The position numbers and the translations under genes were made by a program. The notes beneath the pieces were generated by a model. That model saw only the letters and a program-made list of their open reading frames with translations, did no database searches and was not told the origin of the DNA. From NCBI GenBank assembly GCA_010015655.1, contig ML976660.1:877015-941014 (forward strand): 64,000 nt of DNA. The letters are read 5' to 3'. This document shows, piece by piece, positions 1-11,689 of this stretch (the stretch's first letter is position 1; every line of letters starts with the position of its first letter). Source of the DNA: Bimuria novae-zelandiae CBS 107.79. Taxonomy: Eukaryota; Ascomycota; Dothideomycetes; Pleosporales; Didymosphaeriaceae.

Positions 1-473
1 TTGGGTTGGCGATATGGGGGTGGGAGGACGAGGAGAGAGAGGGCCGCGGACGGGAGATGGCCGGTGTGCGAAGGTGTGGTTGTTGACGGGTTTCGAAAGT
101 TTCTCTTCGGTCGGGATCGGAGGTTCCCAACGAGAAGTTGGGCGTCCGTGCGGGCAGAGCTATCTACCCGTTAGACAACCCAACATGGCCAAGCACCGGT
201 GCTGCTTAGTTGCAGCCCTGTCACGGTAAGCGGACTGAGGAGAGCCATTATTCTTGTTGTGATTATGCGTATCAACACCTTGCTCAACCAGAGCACCATG
301 CATTAATCTACACGAATGCTCTAACTATGCTGACCATGACTGCGTTTACATTACTGCAGATCGCTCCTTTTCAACATGCTAATATTACAACGATGTAGGG
401 ATGCAAATGATCAAGAAATTGCCCCAATCCGAAGACCCGCAGACTGAAAGAAACGAAGAGAGGTAGCGACCAT
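1..473. other. Intergenic DNA at window start
   Basis: No convincing coding sequence is visible. Short open frames on the + strand (about 60-70 codons) lack family resemblance or a plausible start context. The last part should hold the 3' untranslated region of the minus-strand ERG6 gene, which ends at 474. Confidence 0.5.
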
Positions 474-1714
474 CTACGCGTCTGCCGGCTTGCGACCAAC
501 CATCAGGTACATTGGCGTGAAAAGCTTCTCCTTTCCGCCTGCGACAAGGCAGTCGGCTGCGAGCGCAAGACTGTCGGCAGTCTTCTGGGTCCCCTTTGGC
601 GCAACTCCGATGGTTTCGAGGGCACCAACGATTCTGTGGACGAAACCACGACCAATCTTAGTCATTCGCAGAATCGTAAGGATGTCGCCTAGAGTCTGAG
701 TGTACTTGAGCTGGCCAGCGAGCGGCCAGTACCAAGGCGCGGGGTCCTCGTCGCGGTCAGCCAAATCCTCGTGGTGCTCCATCACGAAGCCAGCAGCCTT
801 CATGGCCTTGAGAGCCACCTCGATCTTCTCCATGTTCGATATACCGTCACCAATCTCGATACCGAGACGGATCTCTCGGTGCTCGGGGTTGTCATTGTCG
901 TACTTGTCGGTCATGAGCCACTCGTAGACGCCAAAAACGCCTCCGGGCTTGAGCACGCGGAAGATCTCGCTGTAAATACCCTCAAGAGACGGCGCATGTA
1001 CAGTGGCTTCGATTGCGTAGACGGCGTCGAACGAGTTGTCAGGGAAGGACATTTGCTGGACTATTTGTCAGCTAATGTGTAACACGATGTGGGTCTGAGC
1101 ATACCATGAAGTCGCCCTTTGTGAACTTGAGCTTGTGCGAAAGACCCTCCTTCTCAGCGTAGTGCGTTGCGCGTTCGATTTGGTAGTCGTTGTTGTTCAA
1201 TCCAACGACATTGACGTTGGCGAACTTGACAATCTCCCTAGCAGGTCCTCCGACACCGCATCCCACATCGAGCACGCGCATGTTGTCGTTCAAGCCCATC
1301 TTGTGCGCGAGGTAGTGCTCATGGCGGGCAATGGCTCGGTAGAAGCTCTCGCCGTACGCAAAACGGCAGAAGTGGAAACTCTGACCCCAGCCATATTCGT
1401 ACAAATCGGTAGCGAGGTTGTAGTAGTGCCTTGTAAGGGTGGCATATTCGTCGCGGCGGGCCTGGCCATTGTCAGAATCAGAGGCACAACCGCCCATTCA
1501 ATTGGCGTACCTTGCGTGTCTCCTCCGTCTCGTCCGAGGCCGCCTTGTTGTCCCAGTGCTTGAAGTACTCGTCCACGGCAGCCTGTTGGGCGGCCTTGTC
1601 TTTCTTGAGCATGGCAGTCATGCCACCCTTAGCCTGGGAGGATGTGCCATGCATGACCTTGTTGAACTCCGCATCGCGGGAGTGGTCCTCCTTCTCGAGG
1701 GCAACGGGGGACAT
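474..1714 (-). CDS. ERG6: Sterol 24-C-methyltransferase (Erg6)
   Basis: Model: complement(join(474..1055,1105..1461,1511..1714)), 380 residues, matching the usual 375-385 of fungal Erg6. The enzyme transfers a methyl group from S-adenosylmethionine to C-24 of the sterol side chain in ergosterol synthesis, at the ER or lipid droplets. The family signature [11 protein letters not shown] lies at about residues 89-99, the SAM-binding LDVGCGVGG at about 132-140, and the sterol-methyltransferase motif [10 protein letters not shown] at 200-209. The start is the ATG at 1714 ([10 protein letters not shown]). Two short introns of 49 bp each have GT-AG ends and keep phase 0. It is divergent from SLT11 with a 440 bp shared promoter. 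Identity is near certain; only splice sites are inferred. Confidence 0.95.
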
Positions 1715-2154
1715 TTTGGAAAAGTAGAAAGGTTGAAACCGAATCGAATTGGTGCAGGGAACGTGAGATATGGGCGGGTTTGGGAAGAACGGAGTCAGAA
1801 CAGTCAATTTGTGCAGCAGCGAAAATGTAGAGCAGAAAGCTACTCTTAAGGAGAAGTCGCAAAGGAGAAAGTGTCGGTGGGAAATATGCTGGCCGCACCC
1901 AGCGCCTTCTGATTGGGCAGACGCGGCTGGGGTGAAAGATACGGTGCGTACGCGACGCTAAGAAAGCCCGCCACCAGCTTGACCGGCTCCGCTTCGTCGC
2001 CGTCGCCAGTTCAACGCCCTCACCTTCAATCCAGAGCCCTGCTGCGCCCCACCACGAGTACGAATCGCTCACTTGAACCGAGGACCAATCGCGCCTTCCT
2101 GCAGATAACGTACGATTCTTCGAAACAGCGCGCGACCGCCTCCTGCGCTTGGAG
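1715..2154. promoter_or_regulatory. Shared divergent promoter ERG6/SLT11
   Basis: These 440 bp separate the start codons of ERG6 (-) and SLT11 (+) and must hold both promoters. An inverted CCAAT pentamer (ATTGG on +, 1912-1916) lies about 200 bp upstream of the ERG6 start, a distance typical of CCAAT-box factors. No clear TATA box was recognised. Function is inferred from position. Confidence 0.45.
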
Positions 2155-3344
2155 ATGCCGCCGCAAATCAAGCAGGACCTGAACCGGTCGGGCTGGGAGA
2201 CGACAGACTTCCCGTCAGTGTGCGAGCGATGTCTTCCGGATAACCCGTACGTGCAGATGCTGAAGGAAGATTACGGCGCCGTAAGTATCCACCTTCCTCA
2301 TCTGCTGTCTCTCAAACTTCTGCTAACAATCCTGCTTAGGAATGCAAGATATGCACACGTCCTTTTACGATATTCCGATGGAAAGCAGATCGCACCTCCC
2401 GTCAGAAGTGTACCAACATCTGCCTGACATGCGCGCGGTTGAAGAACTGCTGCCAGTGCTGCATGCTCGATCTGTCGTTCGGGCTGCCGATTACCGTTCG
2501 CGATGCGGCGCTGAAGATGGTGGCGCCCGGCCCGCAGAGCGACATCAACAGGCAATACTATGCGCAAGAGCACGAGAAAGAGATTGAGGAAGGCCGGGGA
2601 GCGGTCGAAGCCTACGAGAAGACAGATGAAAAGGCGCGCGAGCTGTTGAAGCGGTTGGCACAGAGCGAGCCATACTATAAGAAGCAGCGGCGGTTAGAAG
2701 CAGAAGGTGGCGAGGGCACTCAAAAGGCGCTCCCTGCGCCAGGTGGAGGTGGAAGTGGAGAGGCCAGCACGGCAGGTGGTCATGTACCGGGGCCAATACG
2801 AACGAGAGACACGAGAGGTCCGATCAGCGGCCGTGGTGGAATACGCCCTGGGCGCGGTGGACGCATGGGCGGCGCACCAGCCGCACCAAGCCCCGAAGAC
2901 TGGCTCCCGCCGAAAGACCCCAACGTTGCGTCACTGTTCGTCACCGGTGTTGAGGATGACTTGCCCCAACACGACATTCAAACCTTCTTCGCCCAGTACG
3001 GACAACTTCGGTCCGTCGTGTGTTCACATCGTGCACACTGTGCTTACATCAACTACATCAAGAGGAAGGACGCAGAAAGCGCGGCAGAGGCACTGAAGGG
3101 CAAGGTGGTCATCAAAGGTTGTCCGATGAAAGTGACTTGGGGCAAGCCGAAACAACTAGACACTCTCGACCAGAATGTTCGGATGATGTACGCAAAAGAA
3201 GGCCGACAAGCGAGCGGCAATGCTAGGCGCGCACAAGCTGCGATTGAGGCGGGTCCCGAGGCGAGCCTGGACAGTTTGTCTGCCGTGGCTCCACCTCCCG
3301 GGGCAGATGACGAGGTCAACTACGCTAGTTTGGCTGGAAACTGA
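2155..3344 (+). CDS. SLT11: Pre-mRNA-splicing factor Slt11/Ecm2 (RBM22 family)
   Basis: Model: join(2155..2280,2340..3344), 376 residues, close to the family length of about 380. This spliceosome component stabilises U2/U6 pairing and the active site in activated complexes. The N-terminal part carries clustered CxxC pairs (CERC, CKIC, CTNICLTC, CCQCC, about residues 23-85), the zinc-binding region of the family. A basic helical and Gly/Arg-rich linker follows. An RRM lies at about 239-312, starting at ASLFVTGVEDD. The intron is 59 bp with a strong GTAAGT donor. The start is the ATG at 2155; an upstream in-frame TTG is not needed. The 3' end faces MZM1 only 79 bp away. Confidence 0.93.
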
Positions 3345-3423
3345 GCGTCTAAATTTATATTGCATAGGGCGGCGTTCTTGGTTGGGAAAAGAAGGGCTCA
3401 CGGTTGGTATTCGACGGTCAGAT

Positions 3424-3867
3424 TCAGGACGAGCAGCATTTGGTTCCTGCTAGTGTATTTCCCTTCCCTTTCTTGATATCCTCATTGTCTCCCCGCTCGG
3501 TATGTTCGTGGATATTTAGCCCTATTAGATAGCATCAGCGATTGTTGAGCGCGAAGCCGCTCTTGCTCAAATACATACTGTACCTGCCCTCCGCGTCTAT
3601 TGCTTGCCCTTGGACGACGTTTTCTCTCAGAAACTTGGCGACCTCTTGTGCGTGTGTAATCTGTTTTGTGTACTCTTCGCTGCCGCTGGCCAATCCGCGG
3701 TTGTTTTCGAAGTTCTTTCGCGCTTCGAGACGCGCGGCGGAAAGCATGCGCATGTCTCCTAGACAATGGTAAGCTTCCCTGCAAATGGTCGACGATTAAG
3801 TTGTTTCCGCACCTCGAAAGGCGATGCTCGCCGATCGCAAAAGGTTTCTGTATGCTGCGAGGGCCAT
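3424..3867 (-). CDS. MZM1: LYR-motif complex III assembly factor Mzm1
   Basis: Model: complement(join(3424..3521,3579..3758,3813..3867)), 110 residues. Mzm1 is a mitochondrial matrix chaperone that stabilises the Rieske protein before its insertion into complex III. The protein starts MALAAYRNLLRSASIAF, with the expected N-terminal LYR-like helix (AYRNLLR). It continues with HAQEVAKFLRENVVQGQ and ends near IHEHTERGDNEDIKK, the conserved C-terminal block. Introns of 54 bp and 57 bp were placed by reading frame; the second uses a consensus GTATGT donor, and the nearby GTACAG donor would break the frame. It is divergent from Lunapark (252 bp between starts) and convergent with SLT11. Small and spliced, it is easily missed by ORF callers. 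Confidence 0.88.
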
Positions 3868-4119
3868 TTCGTGTGACATAAGAAACTTTCTTGTCTTGTG
3901 CGAGGGTTGAATGGCTGATGGCGAGAAAGTTCGCGCAGGCCCGACTTCAGCGGCCGACAGGGATGTGGTCCCTGCAGCCATCAGTCAGCTGCAGCTCGCC
4001 CTCAGTGCTTGTGACGTCGCAATTCACCGTCTTGTTCATCCCACCGCGCGACCATGTTAGTGCGCTCTTGAACTAACTCTAGCGCCTCTGGTGCGCTGTT
4101 CACTTTCTAAAATTCCACG

Positions 4120-5387
4120 ATGGTTTCGTTCTGGCCGTTCAAGGTATGCATCTGACCAGCAGCATGCTTGTTTCTACTGACGAGGCAGCAGTCCGGCGAG
4201 GACGCCGCCTACTACGAGAGGACGCTTTCCACGCTTACAGGCAAGATCCAGAGGGCATCTGCACGTAACGATGCAATCCGCCAGAGATCCAAGCGCTTCA
4301 AGGTCATGTGGACGCTCTGGGCGGGATTCGCATACATCTTCTGTGTTCTGTTCTGGTCGCTGATCGTGGGTTACAAAAATTGGGGACCCACCGAGTATAC
4401 CGCGCTCGCTGGAGGACCTCTAATGTATGCCGATGTACCACGTAAAGAGACGGTGGAATCTTAAAGCTGACCGCTTCCAGCTTCTACCTCGTTCGCACCA
4501 CGACGGCCCGCTACTGGGAATGGCGTATCACCAGCACCGAGGCGTACATCAAGACTCTCTCCAGAGAACGAGACGGAACGATTGAACGATTGAAGGAATC
4601 GACCAAATATAATTCTACTCAGCAATTGCTTGACAAGTATAGCAGCCAGCCGAAGGCGAAGAACCCCTCGTCGCCAGCCGGCAAGAAGTCGCAAGGTGCT
4701 CAGAAGCCAGGACCGGCACCGGGACCACGTACAGGAATCGTGCCACCACCGACTGCAAACATACAGCGTCCACCCAACCAGCGCCCAGGTACGCCGCAGC
4801 GATCTGCATCGGCAGCAGGCTCTCCGCAAGGTCCGGCCGCCTTACCAGCCCTGCCTCCGCCTGAGGCTCCAGGAGCCGAGTTCGCACCCAATGCATTCAC
4901 TCCTGCCGAACTCACGCGACAATACTCGTCTGCACCGCCGCCTACCTTTACCGAGACGCACTGGTACGACCGCATTATGGACGCCCTCCTCGGCGAAGAT
5001 GAGACTCAGCCGAAGAATCGGCTCGCACTTATTTGCTCTGAATGCCGCCTCGTGAACGGACAAGCACCTCCTGGTTCCCGTACGTTGGAAGACGTCGGCC
5101 GCTGGCGATGTGGGGAATGCCACGCTTGGAACGGCAAAGAGAAGGTCGAGGAGGTTGCTGTGTCGCAGCTCGTGCAAGGATGGGAAGAGGAGCGCAACGC
5201 TCGTGAAAAAGAACTGAGTGGCACCGATGGTGGTATCGACTCTGATAATAGAGAGACGGAGGATGATGCTGGCGTGGTCGGCGGAGACGAGGGTTCGGGC
5301 GTGGACATCGCGGACGAGTCGATCGAGGAGGCTCCCGTGCGAGAGCGGACAACTCGGAGTAAGAGCAAAGCTAAGGGGAAGAAGTAA
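4120..5387 (+). CDS. LNP1: Lunapark-family ER junction protein
   Basis: Model: join(4120..4143,4192..4424,4481..5387), 387 residues. Lunapark proteins stabilise three-way junctions of the tubular ER. An 8-residue first exon encodes MVSFWPFK. A helix follows, then two membrane segments (about residues 46-69, and about 78-92 just before RYWEW), a coiled-coil-like stretch and a Pro-rich linker. A zinc ribbon follows with CxxC pairs at about 271/274 and 296/299, the lunapark finger. The tail is acidic and then basic (ends KSKAKGKK). Both introns have GT-AG ends; the first acceptor could shift by one CAG. The order of two membrane segments, linker and zinc ribbon is diagnostic. Confidence 0.92.
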
Positions 5388-5877
5388 GGATGTGGCTTCT
5401 ATAGGATAGGTTCTGGCCTCGGTATGGTCTCGGTTTCTTCTTACATCACTTACATGAGCGGCATTGCTGCTGACGGCTATGGTCTAGCAACATTTCTTTA
5501 GTGTTCAAAATATTAAGTCGTCACTTGACGCACGTATCCATACTGATCTACGAACAATTTCTCTCTTACGATACGAGGATACTACCACTGTAGCAGGACT
5601 GTGGTAGACACTTAGCGAACAACGAGTGTAAGCGGTGTGGATGTTGTATTTTCTACATTGGTACTAATGCCTCACTTTTCTGACTAAGACCTAATATAAA
5701 AACAGGACGGTTATCATAAGACGACCACGCCTCATCTGGACTACGCCCTGCGAAGTACATCGCAGGATTCTCGGTAGTCAAACATATTTTCCCTGCGTAC
5801 ATTGTTACCTTTTGTGCAACCTCAAATTCTCAGCTCTCCCGAAGACGATTTTCACAGCCTTCAGCATAAGTGCAACG
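5388..5877. other. Intergenic DNA between Lunapark and the monooxygenase
   Basis: Contains the Lunapark 3' region and the promoter of the FAD monooxygenase. AT-richer stretches lie at about 5500-5720. No open frame of significance or RNA gene was recognised. Confidence 0.5.
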
Positions 5878-7092
5878 ATGATACTCATTGTAGGTGCCGG
5901 CATAGCCGGTGTAACTCTGGCGCGGTCCTTGGAGAGCAAAGACATTCCCTTCCGCCTTTTCGATCAACAGACGGAATACAAGTCGCAGGGCTTTGGATTG
6001 ACGCTGCGCGAGGACACGACTGCCAAACTCCTTCCTCTGCTGGGTCTTGAGGAGCAAGACTTCCGCACCCGCGTGGCTGTCGACCGCAAGCAGGGCTTGA
6101 GCAACAGCTTTCTCGCCAATACGGTTACAGGCGAGCGCTTTGGCGCTGGGGCTTTCAAGGCGGGCTATGCGACGAAGGATTTCCGGACGAATAGGGGTCG
6201 GCTGAGAGGGACTATCATGGCTAGTGTGAAGGTCGAATATGGACACAAACTCAAGTCTTTCTCGTCTACAACATCGGGTGTGAAAGTGGTCTTCGAGAAT
6301 GGAGTAAAGGTACAAGGCGATGTGCTAGTCGCAGCTGACGGTGTGCACTCGCTTATCCGCGAGACCTTGCTCCCGCACTGCGTGCCGCAAGACTGGGACG
6401 GCGTCATGATAAACGGCTCCTGTAGGTTCTCGCTCCCGGAGTGGGACGCGAAGATCAAGCCAGCCATTGGGGATTCGACGGTGTATCCAGGCTTCGGAGA
6501 GAACATGGTGCTCGCATGCACGATCTACGATGCTAGCTGGGACCCCGTTTCCGGCTACGTCGATGTATCGTGGGGCTACTCGAGACGCCGGAGGGGCGAT
6601 GACGATCCGCTGTTCGTCAGCTTCACGGATCGCAGCTTCGATAAATCGCGCGCGCCGGAGGCCTTTTGGGAGGAGGTCGAAACGTTGCCGAATGGTTTGG
6701 TGCAACCTTTTAAGACTATTTTCGACGAGCTCGGCGTCCGCCGCGATCGCACGATTCATCACCAGCTGGTCAGCTTGCTGATACCGAAGAAGGATCTGCT
6801 AGCAAAGTTGAAGGAAGAGAAAGTGGTGTTTATCGGCGACGCGGTGCACAATTGGTCTAACCATGCTGGTACGGCGGGGAATGCGGCGATTCAGGATGCG
6901 CTGGCGCTGGGTAAGGTGTTGGCGGAGCAGAAGGGGCTAGAAGAGTATTATGACGAGAGATATCCGGGTTGGCTGAAGAGCTTTGAGAGGAATGGAGCTG
7001 ATTTTCAGGTCATGCACAGGCCGATGAGAGAGTGGCGGGAGTTGTTGGATAGGCAGAGGACAGAGGCTGTTAAAAGTGCTGAGCGACTGTAA
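5878..7092 (+). CDS. FAD-dependent monooxygenase (PHBH/UbiH-like fold)
   Basis: Intronless, 404 residues, typical length for single-domain group A flavoprotein hydroxylases. MILIVGAGIAG at the N-terminus is the GxGxxG dinucleotide-binding loop (residues 6-11). VLVAADGVHS at about 151-160 is the DG motif. VVFIGDAVH at about 316-324 is the GD motif that contacts FAD ribityl, followed by HAGTAGNAAIQDA. Such enzymes hydroxylate or epoxidise small aromatic or polyketide substrates using NAD(P)H and O2; the substrate here cannot be told. The start is the ATG at 5878, right before the Rossmann strand; the frame is open upstream without another ATG. No other secondary-metabolism genes lie beside it, so a cluster role is not supported. 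Confidence 0.85.
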   Translation: MILIVGAGIAGVTLARSLESKDIPFRLFDQQTEYKSQGFGLTLREDTTAKLLPLLGLEEQDFRTRVAVDRKQGLSNSFLANTVTGERFGAGAFKAGYATKDFRTNRGRLRGTIMASVKVEYGHKLKSFSSTTSGVKVVFENGVKVQGDVLVAADGVHSLIRETLLPHCVPQDWDGVMINGSCRFSLPEWDAKIKPAIGDSTVYPGFGENMVLACTIYDASWDPVSGYVDVSWGYSRRRRGDDDPLFVSFTDRSFDKSRAPEAFWEEVETLPNGLVQPFKTIFDELGVRRDRTIHHQLVSLLIPKKDLLAKLKEEKVVFIGDAVHNWSNHAGTAGNAAIQDALALGKVLAEQKGLEEYYDERYPGWLKSFERNGADFQVMHRPMREWRELLDRQRTEAVKSAERL

Positions 7093-7692
7093 GGGATGGG
7101 TGGACGGTGGGGTTTGTTGGGGTTGACGCGGTTGGAAACCACAACGCGGGAAGGGAGGGAATGTACGTGGTGCAGAGTGCTATTGCCAGAAATTGAACAC
7201 AGGTCGGCTGACATCACTAGATGCTCCTACTGTTCTGGGTATTAGGGTATTTTGTTCCCAGTTCATCTTACATTTACATTCGTCGAAACATCCTAGCTGC
7301 CTCGTGGGATTCTATATACCGTACTCTCAAATACTGCTATTCAATACAACGCTACCTGAAATGCAAGAAATGCAGCACATGTAGAGAAATCAAGATCCCG
7401 GATATGACGGGACGCTGTGCTCTGTTTCCTGACCAGCAGTTAAAAAAAAATCGAAAAACCGCTTGGTGCCGTGAACAACAACGCAGGTGGATGAATCGTC
7501 AGCAGAGTCCCATCAGTCTGGAACGTCAAAAATCTGCTGATGAAACAATGAAAACTCATGAGAAATGCGGACGGCCGGGAAGTGTTACGAAGTCGTAGTG
7601 GGGAGAACTGTAGTGACCTTGTTGAGCCGCGACGCGCAGACTAGCCACGGAGAAGCGCGTCATTCTCTTCCTCGCCTCTATTCTCATCTACC
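7093..7692. other. Intergenic DNA between convergent genes
   Basis: Holds the two 3' regions of convergently transcribed genes. An A9 run lies at about 7442-7450. No gene was recognised. Confidence 0.5.
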
Positions 7693-9845
7693 TCAAACTG
7701 TGTACTCCTCCGAGTCGTTTCCGCCACCAGGTGAATTCGAGGCCATCTGGCCGCCTCCAAATCGGTTGCGCATGCCACCAATCGCAGCGGATACGTGGCC
7801 ACTGAGGTTGACAGTCGTCGTTGCGCCAGTCTCGATGAGACCCATGGAAATTTCGTAGAAGGACGAAGGGTAAGGCAAATCGTCTGGGTTCCCTTCGCCC
7901 TGGTCTCGCGAGGATGCGAACTTGTTGGACTCTGCCACTTCCTTCTGGTCTATGAGCGCCCATTGTTCCTCACCTTCATCACCGAGAAGCACTTCTTTCT
8001 TGTTTGAAACATGCTCTTTGGGCGGCTCTGTTGCAACAGCTTTCGTGGATTCCGCCTTGGTCTTAACGAACTCCAATGGCTTTCCTGTCTTATAGCGGGG
8101 TTGCGATTGATCGGCCAGCTTGTACTCTCGTTTCTTCGCCTCTGCTTTCCGCTGTCGCTTCTCCTCGTTCGCGTCGGTCCAGGTTTTGACGCCAGCAGGA
8201 AGAGATTCCTTGTATCCGGATTGAAGGATGGCCTGCGTCGTCAGGTGCTTTGTAGCGCGACGAGCACTGTCCACCGACAATGCACCTACAGACCACGCAG
8301 CCTTGCCGATACCTGCTGTGAAAATGGCACTGCCAAAGGTCTTCGCGGCGGCACCTACATTCTTGGCTGCCTCGACTGTATCATGTTTAGCGGCTTCATA
8401 GGTGCCCGGATAACGATACGATGGTATCTTGGACTTCTTCTTGCCCTCATGAATATGCCCCATCTACGATAAGTTAGTGAATACGTTTAGAAGACTAGAA
8501 AAAAGGCGGCAGCCTGGCTTACCCCGTGGTCTAATACGTCGACAGAAATATTCTCGAACTCTTCGCTAACATCGGAGTCCGGATCATTAGCCCCCGTACG
8601 ACCTTTATGATTCAAGTCGACCTCGGACAGCTTCGAATTGCGACGACGAAACGCATCTGTGTTCGCGCGACGGCGCAAGTTGCTCTCAGCTTGGGCTCGG
8701 ATCGGGGTGAACGTCGGCATAGGAGACACCACTGCAGGAGTAGAGGGCATGGAGTTCAAGCCGAATTTCGATACAGCACTATCCTTCTCGTTGACCGGAG
8801 CTTGGATATTGAGCGTCTTAGGCGTTTGAGGCCCAAAGGTATCTTCATATTCTTGGACATGGTCGTTTTCCGAATCAGACGAGATGGCTCCAGTGGTGCT
8901 GATGTTCTTGGCCGATTCGAGGGTAGACGGCTCAGTGACAATGAAGGACGGGACAGTCTTCGGAGGCGATCCCGGCTTCACGGCATTCGACTTCTCAGTT
9001 GAGAAGGTATCGAAGGGCTTATCTGAGAATGGCTCGTCTAGATCGATTTTCTCCATCCCATCGATAAGCTCTTCATCCGAAGGGTTGGCACCAGACGTTG
9101 TGCGCGCTCGAACTGGAACCGGGGTCGGAGACTGTTGATAGTCCAGGACTGGAGTTGTTGACTCCTCGGCTTCAGGCTCAGTGGCATTGTTGTATGGAGC
9201 GGTTTGCACGCGAGATGGTGTATCGCTCCATTCGCCATTGTAGTCAACGTCAAGCTCCGGTTGCTGCAACCAGGTGGTGTCAACCATGGTTCCAGGCTTC
9301 TGGAACGGGGACCCCCCAACAGACTCCTCGGAAGAAGAGTCAAGGTCGACAGAATCCAGAGGAGCGGGTGACAAGGAACGGGTCGGGGTACTTGCTGTCT
9401 CTGCTTTCACAGTTTCCCCTTGCTTGCCGCTTTGTTCGGGCGTGGTGATCCCGTGGGTGGTAGCGGACTTACTCTTGATCGAGCTATCGTTGGGTGAACC
9501 AGGATAGGAAGTGCTCAAGATATCGAGGGTCGAGGGGATAGGTGCTGGAGAATGTGACTGAAGAGGGTTTAGACCCACCAGCTCTGTATGCCAAGTCTCG
9601 TTATCCATGGTTCTGCCAGACGTTACATCTGACTTAACCATTGAAGTGGGTTCATCAGTGCCAAATTCGCGATGTAGCTCGTCTCCAGTAACCTTGCCGA
9701 GTTTATCGTCGATCGCTTCCATTTCCTGAACCGCTCCGATGGATTCGCCCTGTTCCACAAACTTCTCCTCAATATTTTGATCTCGAGGATTATTGTCGTC
9801 CTCAGTCAAAGCGTTCGTCGAAGGACTTCTACGTGGCTCGGCCAT
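7693..9845 (-). CDS. Uncharacterised, largely disordered protein (697 aa)
   Basis: Model: complement(join(7693..8463,8523..9845)). One 59 bp intron (GTAAGC...TAG) joins two open frames in phase 0. The N-terminal 440 residues are Ser/Thr/Pro/Asp/Glu-rich and look disordered, with many SP and TP sites. The part after the intron starts MGHIHEGKKKSKIPSYRYPGTY and contains a Gly/Ala-rich helical region (about 465-520, VGAAAKTFGSAIFTAGIGKAAW) that could be amphipathic or membrane-associated. A Lys/Arg-rich helix and an acidic tail follow. I do not recognise the family. The start is the ATG at 9845; an upstream in-frame TTG at 9902 is disregarded. The gene is convergent with the monooxygenase. Confidence 0.75.
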
Positions 9846-11049
9846 GGTAATCAGCTTTCTCGAACGGGTGTCATTGAAGAAAAATCTGGTGTGACCGCAC
9901 AAATGTTAAGAAACTGTTATCTGTTGATATTATGTGTTAAGAGAGCAGGTGCAGCGGACGTTAGCAGAGCACCGGGCGCTGGGCGTTATAACAGCTTAAA
10001 TATAGACGCATGAGCCTACGTGCTCGAGGTCGCGGCGAGATCTTGGCGATCCTGTCCATTCACGCTCGAGTTGTGAACGGTTCGCGTGGCACAAGCCATG
10101 GAAAGCAGGGTCGCTTTCACTGACCGGATCACGTTCCAAGGTGGATTGAGTTGAATTTGGCATGAGACGAAAAAGAGGTCAGAGGAGTTTGTTCTCAATG
10201 CCGGGGGCGCAGGTTTTGTGACGCTGGCGCCTTACAGTGTTGGGGCCCGTAACCACTGGATGTATGTGGGCCATGTCTAACCACTTGCTTTGTGTCTTCA
10301 CAAACACAGCAATCCACAAAAACGTTTGTGAAGCACATACAATGGAGATTATGGGATATTTCGGCAAATGAATTGGGTAATATCACACAATGTCAGTAGG
10401 ATGGATGTAAGCAGGTGGGTGGTATGTGTGAAGGTAGTATATTGTGTGTGTAATTGTCTGAGTTGCTCTGTGTGTTGTTCTGTGTTGTGTTGTGTGTACA
10501 TGGAGTGATCAGAGGCTCGTATATAGAGATAGAGCTGACTCATGAGACTAGTGTCGTCATGTGACATATCTCTGGGCTGCTTACAATGGACCCTTCGCAA
10601 CCTCTAGTGCTCGAGCGGCACATTTTGGCAGAGCACTTACAATACACAGATATCTTCTCGAGGCTTTTCAAATATGACTGGTATGTGCACGGTAGGTGTT
10701 AAGGTGCTATCATGCTAGCTACACTTCACCTGCTTAGACGACTTTCACGTCAGGTCCGTGCGCAACAGTCTGCTCCAGGAGCTATGACCCCTGGAAGTGC
10801 ATACACGGGCTACGCGCCGCTGCTTCTTCTGCATCTCTGCTATATATACCCTCCCGGCTACCCACTCACTTCTCTTTCGCATCCACACCCCACAACAGCA
10901 GACTCGGCATCAAGCTTCTCGATACAAGTCACTGCTGTCTCGGAAAGTGTATCCAAGTGCCCTCCGGCCTGCGACTTAACATCGATCACCCATGGATAAA
11001 AAACCAACACACCCGATCAGCACCAATCACCAGCACAACAACACTCACC
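9846..11049. other. Intergenic region with TG-rich tract
   Basis: Contains the promoter of the 697-residue protein (on -) and upstream DNA of the split host gene (on +). A TG-rich low-complexity tract lies at about 10400-10500 (repeated TGTG, TGTTG). A 38-codon frame, MDPSQPLVLERHILAEHL, at 10586-10702 ends without a productive splice continuation. The last 70 bases before 11050 are A/C-rich, as in fungal 5' leaders. Confidence 0.5.
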
Positions 11050-11689
11050 ATGTCGGAAAACGTCACTCGAGATCCACCAGTGTGGTCCACAGAATTTGTC
11101 GTATAAGACATAATCCGCAATGGGGGTAACCGCTTAGCAGACCTCTGCCTTTCTCAAAGCTTCAGGGGCATGGTAATAATGCCCAACGAACTGGGTCTTG
11201 GGGAAGATGGCAGGATATCACCCATTTCTCGCCTTCTGGGATTGCGGCGTCCTCGCCGTGTGAAGATGCCACCGCTTCCTCGCACCCCTGTGGATACGCC
11301 GCCGCATCGTCCTGCTGAGATGCCGCTTCCTCGCTCCCGTGTGGGGATGCCGCTGCCTGGCCCGCCTGCGGAGACGCCGCTTCCTCGTCCCGTGGAAAAC
11401 GTACCGGCTACGACGCCTGAAGAGACTCAAGAGGAAAAAGTTCTGAACCAGCTGCGAAATGTCCACCCGCATCCTGTCCGTTCTTTGGACGACCTTGACA
11501 CTCGTTCCACAGTCGCTAACTTAACTTATGCTCCCCCACGGCAATCCGTTTGGGACATGAAGGTCGACATGGATCGAATGATGCAGTATTGGGAGCGTAG
11601 AAAGAAACAGGCTGGAAGGAAGCGGGCTAGAGAAGAAGATTCGCAAGAGTCTACCCAGGATTTCTCCAACAAGCGCCAGAAGCGGGATG

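Noticed and set aside
5878..7092. Secondary-metabolite gene cluster around the FAD monooxygenase
   Set aside because: Neighbours are Lunapark and a disordered protein; no synthase, transporter or regulator nearby.
10586..10702. 38-codon frame MDPSQPLVLERHIL with a GTATGT donor at its end
   Set aside because: All acceptors nearby lead to a stop within a few codons; no family match. Possibly a gene remnant, not supported.
11101..11137. Intron (GTATAAG...CTTAG) that would remove the TAA at 11104
   Set aside because: At 37 bp it is too short and shifts the frame into a new stop; without it the frame is continuous on both sides.
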